Positions 23,768-34,510 of a DNA stretch of 64,000 bases are shown piece after piece (position 1 is the first letter of the stretch; the number at the start of each line of letters is the position of its first letter). This DNA comes from Himantopus leucocephalus (Eukaryota > Chordata > Aves > Charadriiformes > Recurvirostridae): NCBI GenBank assembly GCA_003993805.1, contig RSEF01000004.1, positions 16,480,000-16,543,999 of the forward strand. The letters are read 5' to 3'. Under the pieces are notes generated by a model that saw only the letters and a program-made list of their open reading frames with translations, was not told the origin of the DNA and made no database searches. A program made the position numbers and the translations under genes.

Positions 23768-24354
23768 TGTTGTAGTTTAACTCCCAGCTGGCAACCAAGC
23801 ACCAAGCAGCCGCTTGCTCACTCTCCCCACAGCAGGATGGGGAAGAGAATCAGAAGGGTAAAAGTGAGAAAACTCATTAGTTGAGATAAAGACAGTTTAA
23901 TCAGTAAAGCAAAAGCCGCGCATGCAAGCAAAGCAAAACAAGGAATTCATTCACTGCTTCCCATGGGCAGGCAGGTGATCAGCCATCCCCAGGAAAGCAG
24001 CGCCCCATCACAAGTAATGGTGACTTGGGAAGACAAAGGCCATCACTCCAAACATCCCCAACTTCCTTCTTCTTCCCTCAGCTTTATTGCTGAGCATAAC
24101 ATCTCATGGCATGGAATATCCCTGTGGTCACTTGGGGTCAGCTGTCCCGGCTGGGTCCCCTCCCAACTCCTTGTGCCCCCCCAGCCCACTCGCTGGTTGG
24201 GCAGTGTGAGGAGCAGAAAAGGCCTTGACTGCCCAGCAACAACTGAAAACATCAGTACGCTATCAACACCGCTCTCATCCCGAATCCAAAACATAGCCCC
24301 ACACCACACCTTTCTAGCAAGAAAGTCAACTCCATCCCAGCTGAAACCCCAACA
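23768..24354 (-). mobile_element. Avian endogenous retrovirus LTR (solo), minus strand
   Basis: About 587 bases bounded on the minus strand by TG at 24353-24354 and CA at 23768-23769. I recognise the internal words from a common avian LTR family, for example GAGATAAAGACAGTTTAAT and CATCCCCAGGAAAGCAG on the + strand. A TTTATT at 24083-24088 (AATAAA on the element strand) sits where a related LTR at 39.3 kb has TATAAA, so it is probably a diverged TATA box. No primer-binding site or retroviral gene follows and no clear target-site duplication is visible, so this is an old solo LTR. It shares a core with the LTR at 27.4 kb. Confidence 0.85.
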
Positions 24355-27300
24355 AAGTACTTTATGATCCCACTATCCTCTGCAAGTGTCCCTCATCAGA
24401 TCACATTTCCCATCACACACAACCTCCTCTCAGGGAGATGACGCACGACGGGAGCACCTGTCCGTGCTGCATCATGAGAGACAAAGCTCACCTGCCCCAC
24501 CGAGGAGAACAGGGATGGGGGAAGAGAACTACAGGAGTCATCCGGTACCATGGTGGGCATTTACTTAATTTCTATGTTGAGTCATTTTTCAAATATCCAT
24601 TTTCTCAGTAGATGTTCTTCATTAACAAAATATGCCAAAATGTTGGCAATAACCCCAGCAAGAAAGAATGTTAACTTATTATATGACAGGCACATTTACT
24701 GGGGCGGGGGCCGGGGGAATAGGGAGGTCTACTGTGCTTGCAGGCAGCCCAGGGGAGTATATGTTTCATCCCTGTGACTGAGCAGAAGCTGTAGCACCCG
24801 AATTCTCTTCCCTGCCCCTATCGCTCCTGCTAACAGGCCTTGTCATTTTCCTTAGGCTTGTCAGTCCTCCTTGCCTTTCAGTTCCTCTGCCCCTCAGACT
24901 GCAGAGCACATTCCTTTTCAAACATCTTATTTATGCAGTTGATCATATCAGTGAAAAGGCAGTGGTGATAGACGATCATTTTGAATAAACTTGTGCCAAA
25001 AAGAAAGAGCATAGCTGAAAGTGCAGTGTACAGTGGGGAAGCGCTAGTCCCATTAGCCTATTCTGTTATTCAGGAAAGTGCCTGTAGGTGACAGTTAAAT
25101 TGTGAACACATCACATCATTAAACAAAGCAATAATAAGTATGTATTTTTCAATTCATACTCGTTAATAAAGTCAAAGCCATTCTAGAACTGGCTATTCCC
25201 AGGATCTTACTTCCCTCATCTACATTCCAGTCCAGTCCCTGAAGCTTTTCTCGTACCTCATCTGCATTATTCCTCATTATTTTCTCTTTCCACAAATTCA
25301 ATTAGTTTTGGCCACCAACTCAAAAATGCTAAAGGCTACTGGAGAACAGTGGGGTTTTCCTGTCATCTTATTGGCACGAGTTGCTGTTAAAAAGTTAGCC
25401 TGCAGAATAAAAGGAGAAATAAAATGAGGCGAAACAATGACTGAAACTCCTACAATGCACCTGTGGTTTTAGAGAGCTGGACGTTTGGGGGTGGATATTC
25501 TGCTTTCCTCAAATCTACCCTTCTGAGACGTAGACATTCACTCCTGAGAGGAGGTGGTAGGAAGGAAGGAAGTGAAGGATGGGGGAAAGAGAACTTTTAC
25601 AGATGTGCAGATGGCAAAGAAGAGGAAAGGATGGATAAATGAAAGGAGAGGGTGAGGAAACCACCACACCAGTCTTGTCCTGTCTCTTGCTGAACAGCTA
25701 CAGTCAATTGACTTTGCAAATTCTTGACCAGTTTTCTGTGCAGCACTTCATTGTTTGTTTGCATGCAAGCCTTTCTGCTCCGGTCTTGGCTGCTACGTTT
25801 GGCATACTTCCCCTGTAGGGTGGACCTTACTTCCAGACATACTTCCCCCACCACAACCATTAGAGTGGACTATGAAATATTCACAGCCACACGCCTGGAC
25901 ACAGCACAAATATGATCCCCTTAAATTGTTCACAAACGTCAACATAGATGGCATAGTAACGGCGTGATGCCCTTGGGGAGAAGGGCACGTAGCAGGTATC
26001 TAACAGTCCTACCCATAAGAGCTATACTGGGCCAAACCCCAGCTTTTACTGCTCAAGTTTCAGTGTCATCAAGCAGCTCATCCCCAGCACATGCTGAAAA
26101 CAAAGAAAGACGACATCTCAAACTTCATTGTGGTTTCACTCCCAAAAGTGCAAATCCCAGAATTTATCTGGATCATCAGATTTCATTTTCGGGGGGGTCT
26201 GAAAATATCTACAAAGCTCTGAAAACATCAGAACCTCACCAGCAACTGCATGGAGAATTATTTTCTCATACTGTACATTTCTCTGGCCTGCAAATTCCAA
26301 AAAATGTGGCTAACTCAAGAGTCTTCTCACTGAAGTTATTTTTATGCAATTCACATTCATTTCTTAATCCTGCCATCTGAAAATGTAGCCCTGTATTAGA
26401 TATGTTCTGATCTTCATTTGGAACCATTTACAGAATAAATCACCTTTGATTTGGGGGAAGAACAATCCCAATTCTCTGTAGCATGGATTTGCCTCAATAT
26501 GCAGCAAAAGTCAGCACGAATTTCCCCAGGAAAACAGGTATGGATGTGATGTAAGCGTGCCACTATGTTAAGGTCAAAAAGTTACCACCAGGAACTAGCT
26601 ACACCCCAAGATCTTAACAAATCCTTGCTTTTCTCCTTCTCTGATCTAATGAATAGCAGCAAATTCAAAACTGGTAAAAAAAAAATAAAATCTCTTTTGC
26701 CAGCAGTCTTTGAAAACACTGCTGCAGGAGACCACACACAGGAGTCCAGAGTGTTAAAAATAGATTAGAAACTTATGTGAATAAGATAATCAATAATTAA
26801 AACCTTAATCATTTCACTTTTATAATGAGACGGCAAGAAAGAAGCAAATCAGAACCGATTCCCGGCAGTATGCAGTGTTAGCATTCTGGCATCATTTTCC
26901 ATACACACAGATCTACCAAAATAGAAACAACAACCATTAAAACACTTTTAAAAAATAAACTTGCTTTCACTACAGATAATAACACTTCTCCCCACCCTGA
27001 AAAAACATCCGTTTATTTGTCAAGTCAGGAAAAAAGGTCACGACAGTTTTCAGAAAATGTGGACAATTTTCAGCCAGCTCTAACAACAGTGACAAACGAC
27101 AGCTGAGAGACTTAAAGCCAATGTAGGAGAGAGACAGAGCTCTGCGCTGGGCGGGATTCATGCTTTCCTCTATTTCATTTCTGTATTATTTCTCTTTTAT
27201 GTGTTTAGAAAAGAATTTATACACATAGATGTCCAGGCCTAAATTTATGCCTGTTTTCAGGCGAGTTATACCTCTGGCTCTCCTGCCTGCTCTTCCAGTT

Positions 27301-27430
27301 CTTTCTTATTAACTCCAGTCTGTCGGAGTTGTGAAAAAGCCCCAACTGTAGTTTTCTGATAAGGAAAAAAAAAGCTTGTGAAAAATAGTACATTCATCCT
27401 GCCTTTCTCCACTTGGTTTCCTTTTCTGAA
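24355..27430. other. Intergenic DNA between two LTRs
   Basis: No gene was recognised. It contains a G-rich run at 24701-24726 with four G tracts. Open frames such as 25964-26380 have no recognisable domain. There is no sign of retroviral gag, pol or env between the two oppositely oriented LTRs, so they are separate insertions. Confidence 0.6.
24701..24726 (+). other. Potential G-quadruplex motif
   Basis: Four runs of at least three Gs (4, 5, 5 and 3) separated by loops of 1, 2 and 4 bases fit the canonical G-quadruplex rule. It is isolated in AT-rich DNA. Confidence 0.6.
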
Positions 27431-27877
27431 TGTGCTGGTTTTGGCTGGGACAGAGTTAATTTTCTCCACAGTAGCTGGTATGGGGCTCTGTTTTGGATTT
27501 GTGCTGGAAACAGTTGATAACACAGGGATGTTCTCCTTATTGCTGAGCGGCACTTACACAGAGTCAAGGCCTTTTCTGCTCCTCACACCGCCCCACCAGC
27601 GAGTGGGCTGGGGGGGCACAAGGAGTTGGGAGGGGACACAGCCGGGACAGTTGACCCCAACTGACCAAAGGGATATTCCATGCCATGAGACGTCATGCTC
27701 AGCAATAAAACGGGGCGGGGGGATGTTGGCCAGGGGGCTGCTGCTCAGGGACTGGCTGGGCATCGGTTGGTTGGTGGTGAGCGATTGGTTTCATTTGCAT
27801 CACTTGTCTTTCTTGGGTTTTATTTCTCTCTGTTATTTTTTGCCTTTTCCTTACAATTATTTATTGTTGTTGTTACT

Positions 27878-27909
<32 letters not shown>

Positions 27910-27980
27910 TATTTTTATTATTTATTGAACTGTTTTTATCTCACTTTTACAGTTCGGATTCTCTCCCCCATTCTACCACC
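27431..27980 (+). mobile_element. Avian endogenous retrovirus LTR, plus strand, 3' end lost
   Basis: Begins TGTGCTGGTTTTGGCTGGGA, a start I recognise from a widespread avian LTR family. The middle shares long words with the reverse complement of the LTR at 23768-24354, such as AAGGCCTTTTCTGCTCCTCA and GGGATATTCCATGCCATGAG. AATAAA at 27704-27709 sits at the TATA position of the related LTR. An (ATC)n run lies inside. The right end departs from the family around 27980, before the usual CA end, so the copy is truncated or rearranged. The 267-codon open frame at 27378-28181 merely crosses this LTR. Confidence 0.8.
27878..27909 (+). repeat. (ATC)n microsatellite within LTR
   Basis: About ten perfect ATC units, followed by an A/T-rich ATT run to 27927. 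Confidence 0.95.
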
Positions 27981-29635
27981 TCTCTCTGTATTTTACATGA
28001 AGAAAACCCAAAGAATGGTTGGGAAAGCACAAACGGGGGAAAAGCAGGTCTGTCTGTCTCCAGTATCCTACTGGAAACGCTTCTTGGCTCCTTCCTGTGC
28101 AAAGCTGGCATCTTACAGCTAAAGGTGCATCACCCAGACTTATCACTACCTATCTGCCAAATTTTCTTAGGTCCCTGCTAGGTTATTTGTGTCATCCAAT
28201 TTGAATCAGTTACAACAGTGCTAATTTTCAAAAAGTTATATATCCATAAAGACTGCAAAGCTAAGTACCAAAAATGACTCATCCTTTGATCAGGATGGCT
28301 TACTAACTGTTAGACACAGTCAACAGAGATTCTCTTCCCTGAATATAAAAAGTTGTGAAATCTTTATTTACACTAGAAATCCAACAATGAAAACTATATT
28401 AGGGTCAAAATATCTTACCCTGGTTCTGTTTCTTGGCATGTATATTCCAGAGTTGTTGAGTTCATCATGGTTGTCTCAGCTCTAGGAACAGCATCTCAGA
28501 GTACCCCTGACCACACCTATCATGAACAAACATATAAATAAATGGATAGATATGGTACCCAGGCACTGTATGTTATTTATCGTCCTATGTCATCGTGGTC
28601 AGTTCTAACAGCATTTTCCATCCCCAGGTAATTTGCCTTTCACCAAAAAAAGACTCTGAGTAGGACAATTGTGTCGATGCTGCGTGGCCGAGTCCACGCT
28701 AGCGAACAAAGCGGGGTTGAAGATGACTTGAGCTGCCTTCTTGTGTGTAGTGCTCACAGCCGAATGGGAGCTGGGCAGCAATGACCTGCAAGAGCCAATT
28801 ATTAAGGAAGCCAACCATATTCCAAAGATTTGAACACATTTCCTAGTGCAAAATTTAGCACACCCAAAGAATAAATAGATCTGTGGCACTAATATTCAAC
28901 TTCCTACTTGCACTGGTAGCAGCTTTTGCAGGGATAATTTAATTCTTCTGTTTCATCTAGCATTGAGGCTTGTAAACTCCTTTGAGGATCCCTACCAGGA
29001 ATTCATCAACATGAAGGATATATACTGGGAAGATCATAATCAAGTCAATCAAGTGGAGAAATTCAAAAGCTTTGCCACTAAAGGAATCAAACATAAAAGC
29101 CTCCCTGGGGGGAAGAGGTTTATGTACCATGCCTGGCCTATGTTAAGAAAATTAAAACTCGTTTCACAACATAAAAGAGCCAAAGTGTCAAGTCACTAAA
29201 ACCAGTTTCCAGTACAGATGCCCTTTTCCAGACTGGTTTATGAGGGAAATACAGATTTATAATACATTAAAAGAAACACAAATGACAAAAACATAACTAA
29301 GGGATATATACAAGGAAGACAGCTTAGAACATAAATTAAACAAGGACAATTTAAACGCAATTTAGCAGCCGTCCAGGTTGCTATAACTAAGGATACTTCT
29401 GTTTATATATATGGCAAACTTCTTACTTTTTTCAAAGGAAATGTTTGCAGAGCAGATACCTCTAAGGAAGCTGGCCTAACATAAGACTTGATGTTTGCTC
29501 TTATTATTTCCCAGAGTCTATTCAGACGGCAGGGTAGCAATGCATGAGAAAGGGAATCCAGACTACTGCTGGGGTATGTGTGTCAATGATTGGAAAGCGT
29601 ACTGGGGTTTGCTGCTTTTTAGTTCTGTTGGAATA

Positions 29636-29652
29636 NCCCCCCCCCCCCCCCC
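29636..29652. repeat. Poly(C) run at a single-N assembly join
   Basis: One N followed by 16 Cs and then GCCCCC. It is a likely sequencing or assembly break at a homopolymer, so the true length is unknown. Confidence 0.8.
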
Positions 29653-30083
29653 GCCCCCTCCTTTGTCTGGTTCAGTAATTTTTGTTTTGAAAGCCTGCAT
29701 ATTTAAGGTGAAGCACATTTTAAATACATTGGTCAGAGCAGGATGGAAAGAAATCCCTTTTCTGAAGAAGGCTGTGAATGAATGTCAATGTCTCCAGGAA
29801 AGGAGAACAGGATATAAACCGATTGTTACAGGGTGCATGTCAAAAAAGAAGGTATTGTCTTCCTTGCATGCACAAAGGATGATCCACTAAGTTCCTTTCC
29901 ACAGCTGTCCTTCTCCTTTGGAACCACGTCATATAGAGGACTCAATAGAAATGAAACAGAAAATTTAGCTGAACAGAAAAATGGGGCTCTTTAAACTTGA
30001 GGAAGTAAATGTGTTTTGGGAAATGCAGCTACATAACTGGGTAAACATTTTGTTGCCTCCAAGAAGAGCCATAAAGAATCTGG

Positions 30084-30183
30084 TGGAGATTTTTCAAAGC
30101 TGCCTTAGGGGATGGATGTCTAATCCCCATTAAAATTAACAGAAACTGGCTCCTCAAACCCAGTCAATGGCTTTGAAGAATCA
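30084..30183. repeat. Relic of an ancient amniote dispersed repeat
   Basis: The words GATTTTTCAAAGCTGCCTTA, CCCCATTAAAATTAACAGAA and CAATGGCTTTGAAGAATC are close to a repeat pattern I know from turtle, crocodile and bird genomes, in which TTTTCAAAG-type words flank a CCATTGAAATTAATGGG-type core. The family name is not asserted. The copy is strongly diverged. Confidence 0.5.
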
Positions 30184-30307
30184 ACTCCATGGGGGTAATA
30201 TGTAGTATCAAAGGGTAAGGATGAGTTGTAAGGTTAACTGCATCACATGGGAGTTACTTGTTTGTTTGTTTCTGTTTCTTTGAATAAAAAGGAAGTGGGG
30301 GGAAGAA

Positions 30308-30340
30308 AACAACAACAACAACAACAATAATAATAATAAT
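30308..30340 (+). repeat. (AAC)n(AAT)n microsatellite
   Basis: Six AAC units pass into five AAT units. Purely a simple repeat. Confidence 0.95.
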
Positions 30341-31121
30341 GATTGAGCTAAATACCCAGACAGGTTTTTCCCAATGGGCTTTAAACACTTTAAACACTGT
30401 GGAAGGTTTTATAATGGTAACTGGAATTCTCTGACTAAACTCAAGACTCAGATCTTTTCTGGCATGATGATACAATTTAGCAAACCATTATTGGCTGGAA
30501 AACAGTTATTTATTTTTAAGTCGCCAATTTTCTCATTTTATTCTCTTAAGGTTAAAGAGAAGCTTTCAGATAACCAGTAAGAAAGAAAAAATGAATTAAA
30601 ATGTCATGAGTGTAAATGGTGAGAACTTTCAACTATCCAAATGACAGACCTCTTAAGGTTGAATTTTTTTTCGAACATTAATAATCCTGAACACTTTGAA
30701 ACAATTTCCACTAATTGGACTTAAAAAGCATTTTTGATTTAAGACTGGTCCTTTCCCTGAATTGCTACAAATGTTTATGCACTGCTGTTCTTCTTATGTA
30801 TTGGTAATATCCAAAACTTAGAGGCAACAACTTAAAAATTGATAAAAGGAAAATATTTAATGCAGAACAAAAATCTCTAGAACTCATAGACACAGGAGAT
30901 AGTTGAGGAAAAGCTTAATTGGATTCACTGAAATGGTAAATGATTACATGAATAAAAATACTCATGGTTCCGTAAGACCGGATTGACAGTTCATCTTTAC
31001 GAATTTGTCATCATTTAGTTAGGTGGGATTNTGTTTTCCCAGTCTTAGCTAAGATAAAAACTTCTTTCATACTTGTCTGAAACAGAGATACTTTTAACCT
31101 CTTGATGACAACGGTCCTTGG

Positions 31122-31245
31122 TCCCATTTTGCAGATTGGGAAGCTGAGGCTCGGGAAGGTAATGCAGTTTGCCCAAGGTCAGCAGCAGAGTCAAGAACTG
31201 GCCCTTGCTGCCCACATGTCAGGAACTGCTGCCTCACGTCCATGA
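31122..31245 (+). mobile_element. MIR-type (CORE-SINE) relic
   Basis: The stretch from TCCCATTTTGCAGATTGGGA through AAGCTGAGGCTCGGGAAGG and TTTGCCCAAGGTCAGCAGCA follows the MIR core and 3' half word for word with scattered changes (classic: CCCATTTTACAGATGAGGAA, then CTGAGGC and TGCCCAAGGTCA). MIR is a tRNA-derived SINE that was active in early amniotes. It is non-coding. No target-site duplication is visible at this age. Confidence 0.8.
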
Positions 31246-34194
31246 CTAGGTGCAAGAAGAGACTACCCATTGCTCGGTGGTAACGTGCCTCTCTCGTGCT
31301 CTGCGGCGCAGGCGCCAGGCACGCTCGCCTCTCTCCCTGAATCCACCTGCAGCAGCGTTTGGCAACACTGGGAACGATGGGCCTATTTTGAAGAAAGCCA
31401 CATCACTGCTGCAGCTCTCTCAGTCCCACTGCCTTTTTTATAATTTTAAAATCACGTGCTCTTACTCCTTTTACAGGAAAAAAACCCTCTTCCCTAGAAA
31501 GACTCCCACAACAAAAGATAAAACGGATAGTTTTGAGAATCAGTGAGACTGATTATGTACAAAGTATTTTTCCTTTAGCCTCTTCTCAATATCTGGAGGT
31601 GGTGTCTGTTGCAATGCAGAAAAATATATGCAAGTTGAAATGAGAGCTTTGACAGTGTTAAGTTTCCCTTTCAATTCAACAGCTCCTGCCTTCTCAGACA
31701 ACCCACACTCGGTAGGAGCGTTTCACTCAGCTTTTCTCCCGACCTCTGGCTTAAGGGTTTTATTTCTACAGAGTAAAATGAGAGTGAGTCCATACATAGG
31801 TGCCAAACTGGGGTAAAAGTCACCACAAAAACATGAATAATGCTCAACGTTACCAGAAGTAAATTAAGTCTAACTAAACAAGCCATGGCAAACAGAATAA
31901 ACTCACACTGTAAGGTGGACTTTCACACAGAAGGCAGCTATAAACTGAGTGTGGCCTGCAAATCAATCAGCCCCCTGCCTCTACCTAATGAGACCCTTTT
32001 CTTTATTGCATTTTTATAGACTTATAAAACCAGCATAGGATGGATTATATGGGCCGTCTGTCTACCCTGTCCATCTGTCACTACGCTATTGGTGTTCACC
32101 CCCGTAGACCAGGATAGTACTTGGCAGGGGTTGGAACATAAGGGAATATAGAGGTGATTGAGAGACTTTTAAAAAATTAACAAAACAACAACAGACGCAC
32201 AACCTCCTCCCCACTAAACCACTGAATTCCAACAATACCAGTTTGTAAAAAGGACTGTAAAATCAAAATGAGTCAACAGGAAAACTTTTCTACAAATGCA
32301 GCCCAAGACTTCAACAGCCTTTGTGTGAGTACGCGTGTGAATGTCAGTCCTAATTCACGCTAAAAACACAGACAATTTCTCAGAACTCTGAATGTAACAT
32401 AATGACTTAAAAAAATACCAAGTTATGTCTATTTGGATAGAACTATTTCAAAGTTCTAGGATAATGACTTCATTTAACATGAATTACACAAAAGACATTT
32501 TTGGAGCTATTCCCGTAGAATCAAAGCTTTCCTGTTCACGTAACTCATTTTTGTGATTCTTTGTCAGTGTTGCTGTAAACAATGTGCTGCCCATGGCAGG
32601 GAGGGGAGAGGAGAGATTGTTTAAGGAAAAATAGTCATCCCTCCACAGAATTTTGTAGTTACATTTACCAGCTGCATAAGTGTTCTGATAAACTGCCAAA
32701 AAGGGTCACTATAAAGCAACACTCCTTTAAAGTTTTAATCCCTATTAAAGGAAATTATCTGGACTCTCTCCAGAAACATTTTTGGGGGGAGAAAGGGGCA
32801 AAAGCTTCCGCAGAAGATCAAATGTTGTTGATTATAAATTCATTACCAACATAGCTGCTAACTTCAGTAAATTAACAAGGAACTTTTATTACATCCAATC
32901 AAGCTCTTGTTAAAGATAACAAGTTCTTTTCATTCCTTGTATTTGTATAACAGTCACTTTTCTGGAACTCATCAAAGCTTGTTGCGAATCCATGCCAAAG
33001 TACCACTCTCTCTTTTAACAGCTTAAAAAAAAAGTAATGAAACCTTATGATCACAGTGAAAAAGCACTGATTATGTTAAAATATTTCAAGATAAAAGATT
33101 CGGAATTATAGAGAAATCTGCCCCAGTATCAGAAAAGAGACTGATATTCCACAGCAGGAAAGTCCTAAAACGATGAGTTTTCCACACTTGTTTTTTATTG
33201 TTTTGTTTGTACAGAAAAAGCTTAGCTAAACAGCCTCTTTACGAAATCCGATAGTGTAACAAAGATCCATTATGGTTTCACTTTAGAGCAGGCTTTCACT
33301 CAAATATTAATTACTAAAAAGCTATTTTACATAATCAGTTTAACCATATGATTATGTTAAGAATCATTTCTTTATCAAATAATCAAAAGTGGGATGGAAG
33401 AATGTTTTGCTTTGAAGCTTCTCACTGGTAATACATTTTACAGCGAGTTAAGGATTTTCTAAAAAAAACCTACTTCAAAAGCAAATATCTTGGTGACAGG
33501 CTATTGCACTGAGATCCCTTTCTTACATGCCATGATCTAAATACATATTTTTCATCCATTTCATTTGTCTGCTGTCCAAGTTTCCTAGTGATGAAAGAAA
33601 CCTTTCTGGAAAATATTTAAGAAAGTTCCAATGCCCACTGAAATCAATGTCTATTGCTTATTTCAGAGATTGCTTGAAACCCTTTGTTCTAACGAGCTAT
33701 TTAAATAGGAGCTTTTACCGAAAGTGCAGTTCTTTTGTTTATTTCTTTTCTATGTCTGTTGGCCAAAATGAAATACTCATGCACAGAGAAGCTGAACATG
33801 AAGATGGTCATTTCTTCTCCTCCCAGTAGGACACAAGTTGTATCTGGGCAGCCTTCCATTGTCTGTTGTCCCGGCGTAGAAGTGTTTGAAAATCCTCTGT
33901 GGAGGCACAGTCCAAGAGTCAAGAGGTGAAGCTGAGAGAGCAGCCACCTGCAGGCTTTTTATATCTGCATAATATCAAATACATTCGACTTAAAATGTTC
34001 TTGGACAGCTCTAGCATCCTGTAATTATCATGTAATGCATCCCTCCTCCCCGAAGCAGCCTAAGGTTCATTGGCTCTGGTTAGATAAAAACGGTCATCGT
34101 TGATAAGACTAACATTATGTAATGAGCTGACAGAAGACCTACGGAGCAGCACTGCGGTTCGAAGCATAAGCGCTCATTTGCCTCAGGAGAGTCA
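31246..34194. other. Intergenic DNA without recognised genes
   Basis: A small GC-rich patch at 31290-31350 contains GCGCAGGCGC (31306-31315), a match to the NRF1 binding motif, but there is no CpG island around it. The rest is AT-rich and unremarkable. Confidence 0.55.
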
Positions 34195-34476
34195 GTGCTG
34201 AATGCTGCCACTGATTTTCTCTGGAGTCTCAAGCAAGTCACTTCATCTTTGTCATGTCTCCTTTGTGCTCTGCAGACAGAGAAGGACAGAGCTCTTGTGT
34301 ACTCCGGCTGGTCTGGGGCTGGTTCAGCTCTCGCTCTTAGCCTAGGTCTCCCAGCTGTCTCAGAAGATGAACTCAGCGGTTTTTTCCTTGGAGTCACACT
34401 GCTAGCAGCAGTTACAGCATTGGTCGTGCTGTGTTTGCTCTTCTGTCTAGGCCTGTTCCTCTGCAGAGTCTGTTAG
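34195..34476 (+). CDS. Unrecognised open frame with C-terminal membrane segment; candidate terminal exon from 34276
   Basis: I do not recognise this protein. The frame is open for 93 codons to TAG at 34474-34476, but its first third overlaps a MIR-like piece (34222-34268). A more interesting reading is as a 3' terminal exon. A pyrimidine-rich stretch (34241-34272) leads to CTCTGCAG, the frame is in phase 0 at 34276, 66 codons follow, and AATAAA lies at 34489-34494, only 12 bases after the stop. The last 30 or so residues, from GFFLGVTLLAAVTALVVLC onward, are strongly hydrophobic and end CRVC, as in a tail-anchored or type I membrane segment. No upstream exon was identified and chance cannot be excluded. 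Confidence 0.25.
   Translation: MLNAATDFLWSLKQVTSSLSCLLCALQTEKDRALVYSGWSGAGSALALSLGLPAVSEDELSGFFLGVTLLAAVTALVVLCLLFCLGLFLCRVC
34222..34268 (-). mobile_element. Possible MIR fragment, minus strand
   Basis: TCTCAAGCAAGTCACTTCAT followed by CTTTGTCATGTCTCCTTTG resembles the reverse complement of the MIR core (GGGCAAGTCACTTAACCTCT and so on). It is short and diverged, so this is a tentative call. Confidence 0.4.
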
Positions 34477-34510
34477 TGCCCGCTCCTGAATAAACCAAGC
34501 TGTACACTTG

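Larger units (their letters stand above)
27981..31121. other. Intergenic DNA without recognised genes
   Basis: Holds a poly(C) run next to an N (29636-29652), an old repeat relic (30084-30183), an (AAC)n(AAT)n microsatellite and a single-N join at 31031. The open frames at 28963-29199 and 29495-29890 are unrecognised. Confidence 0.6.

Noticed and set aside
27378..28181. 267-codon open frame, the longest in the window
   Set aside because: It runs straight through an avian LTR and its (ATC)n microsatellite, and its product includes a long serine run from that repeat. No known protein resembles it.
28963..29199. 78-codon frame rich in Lys and His
   Set aside because: Starts at TTG, no known domain, no splice or poly(A) signals in support.
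31250..31546. GC-rich patch as a promoter or CpG island
   Set aside because: Too short (about 60 bases) and without a gene start; the NRF1-like match alone is weak.
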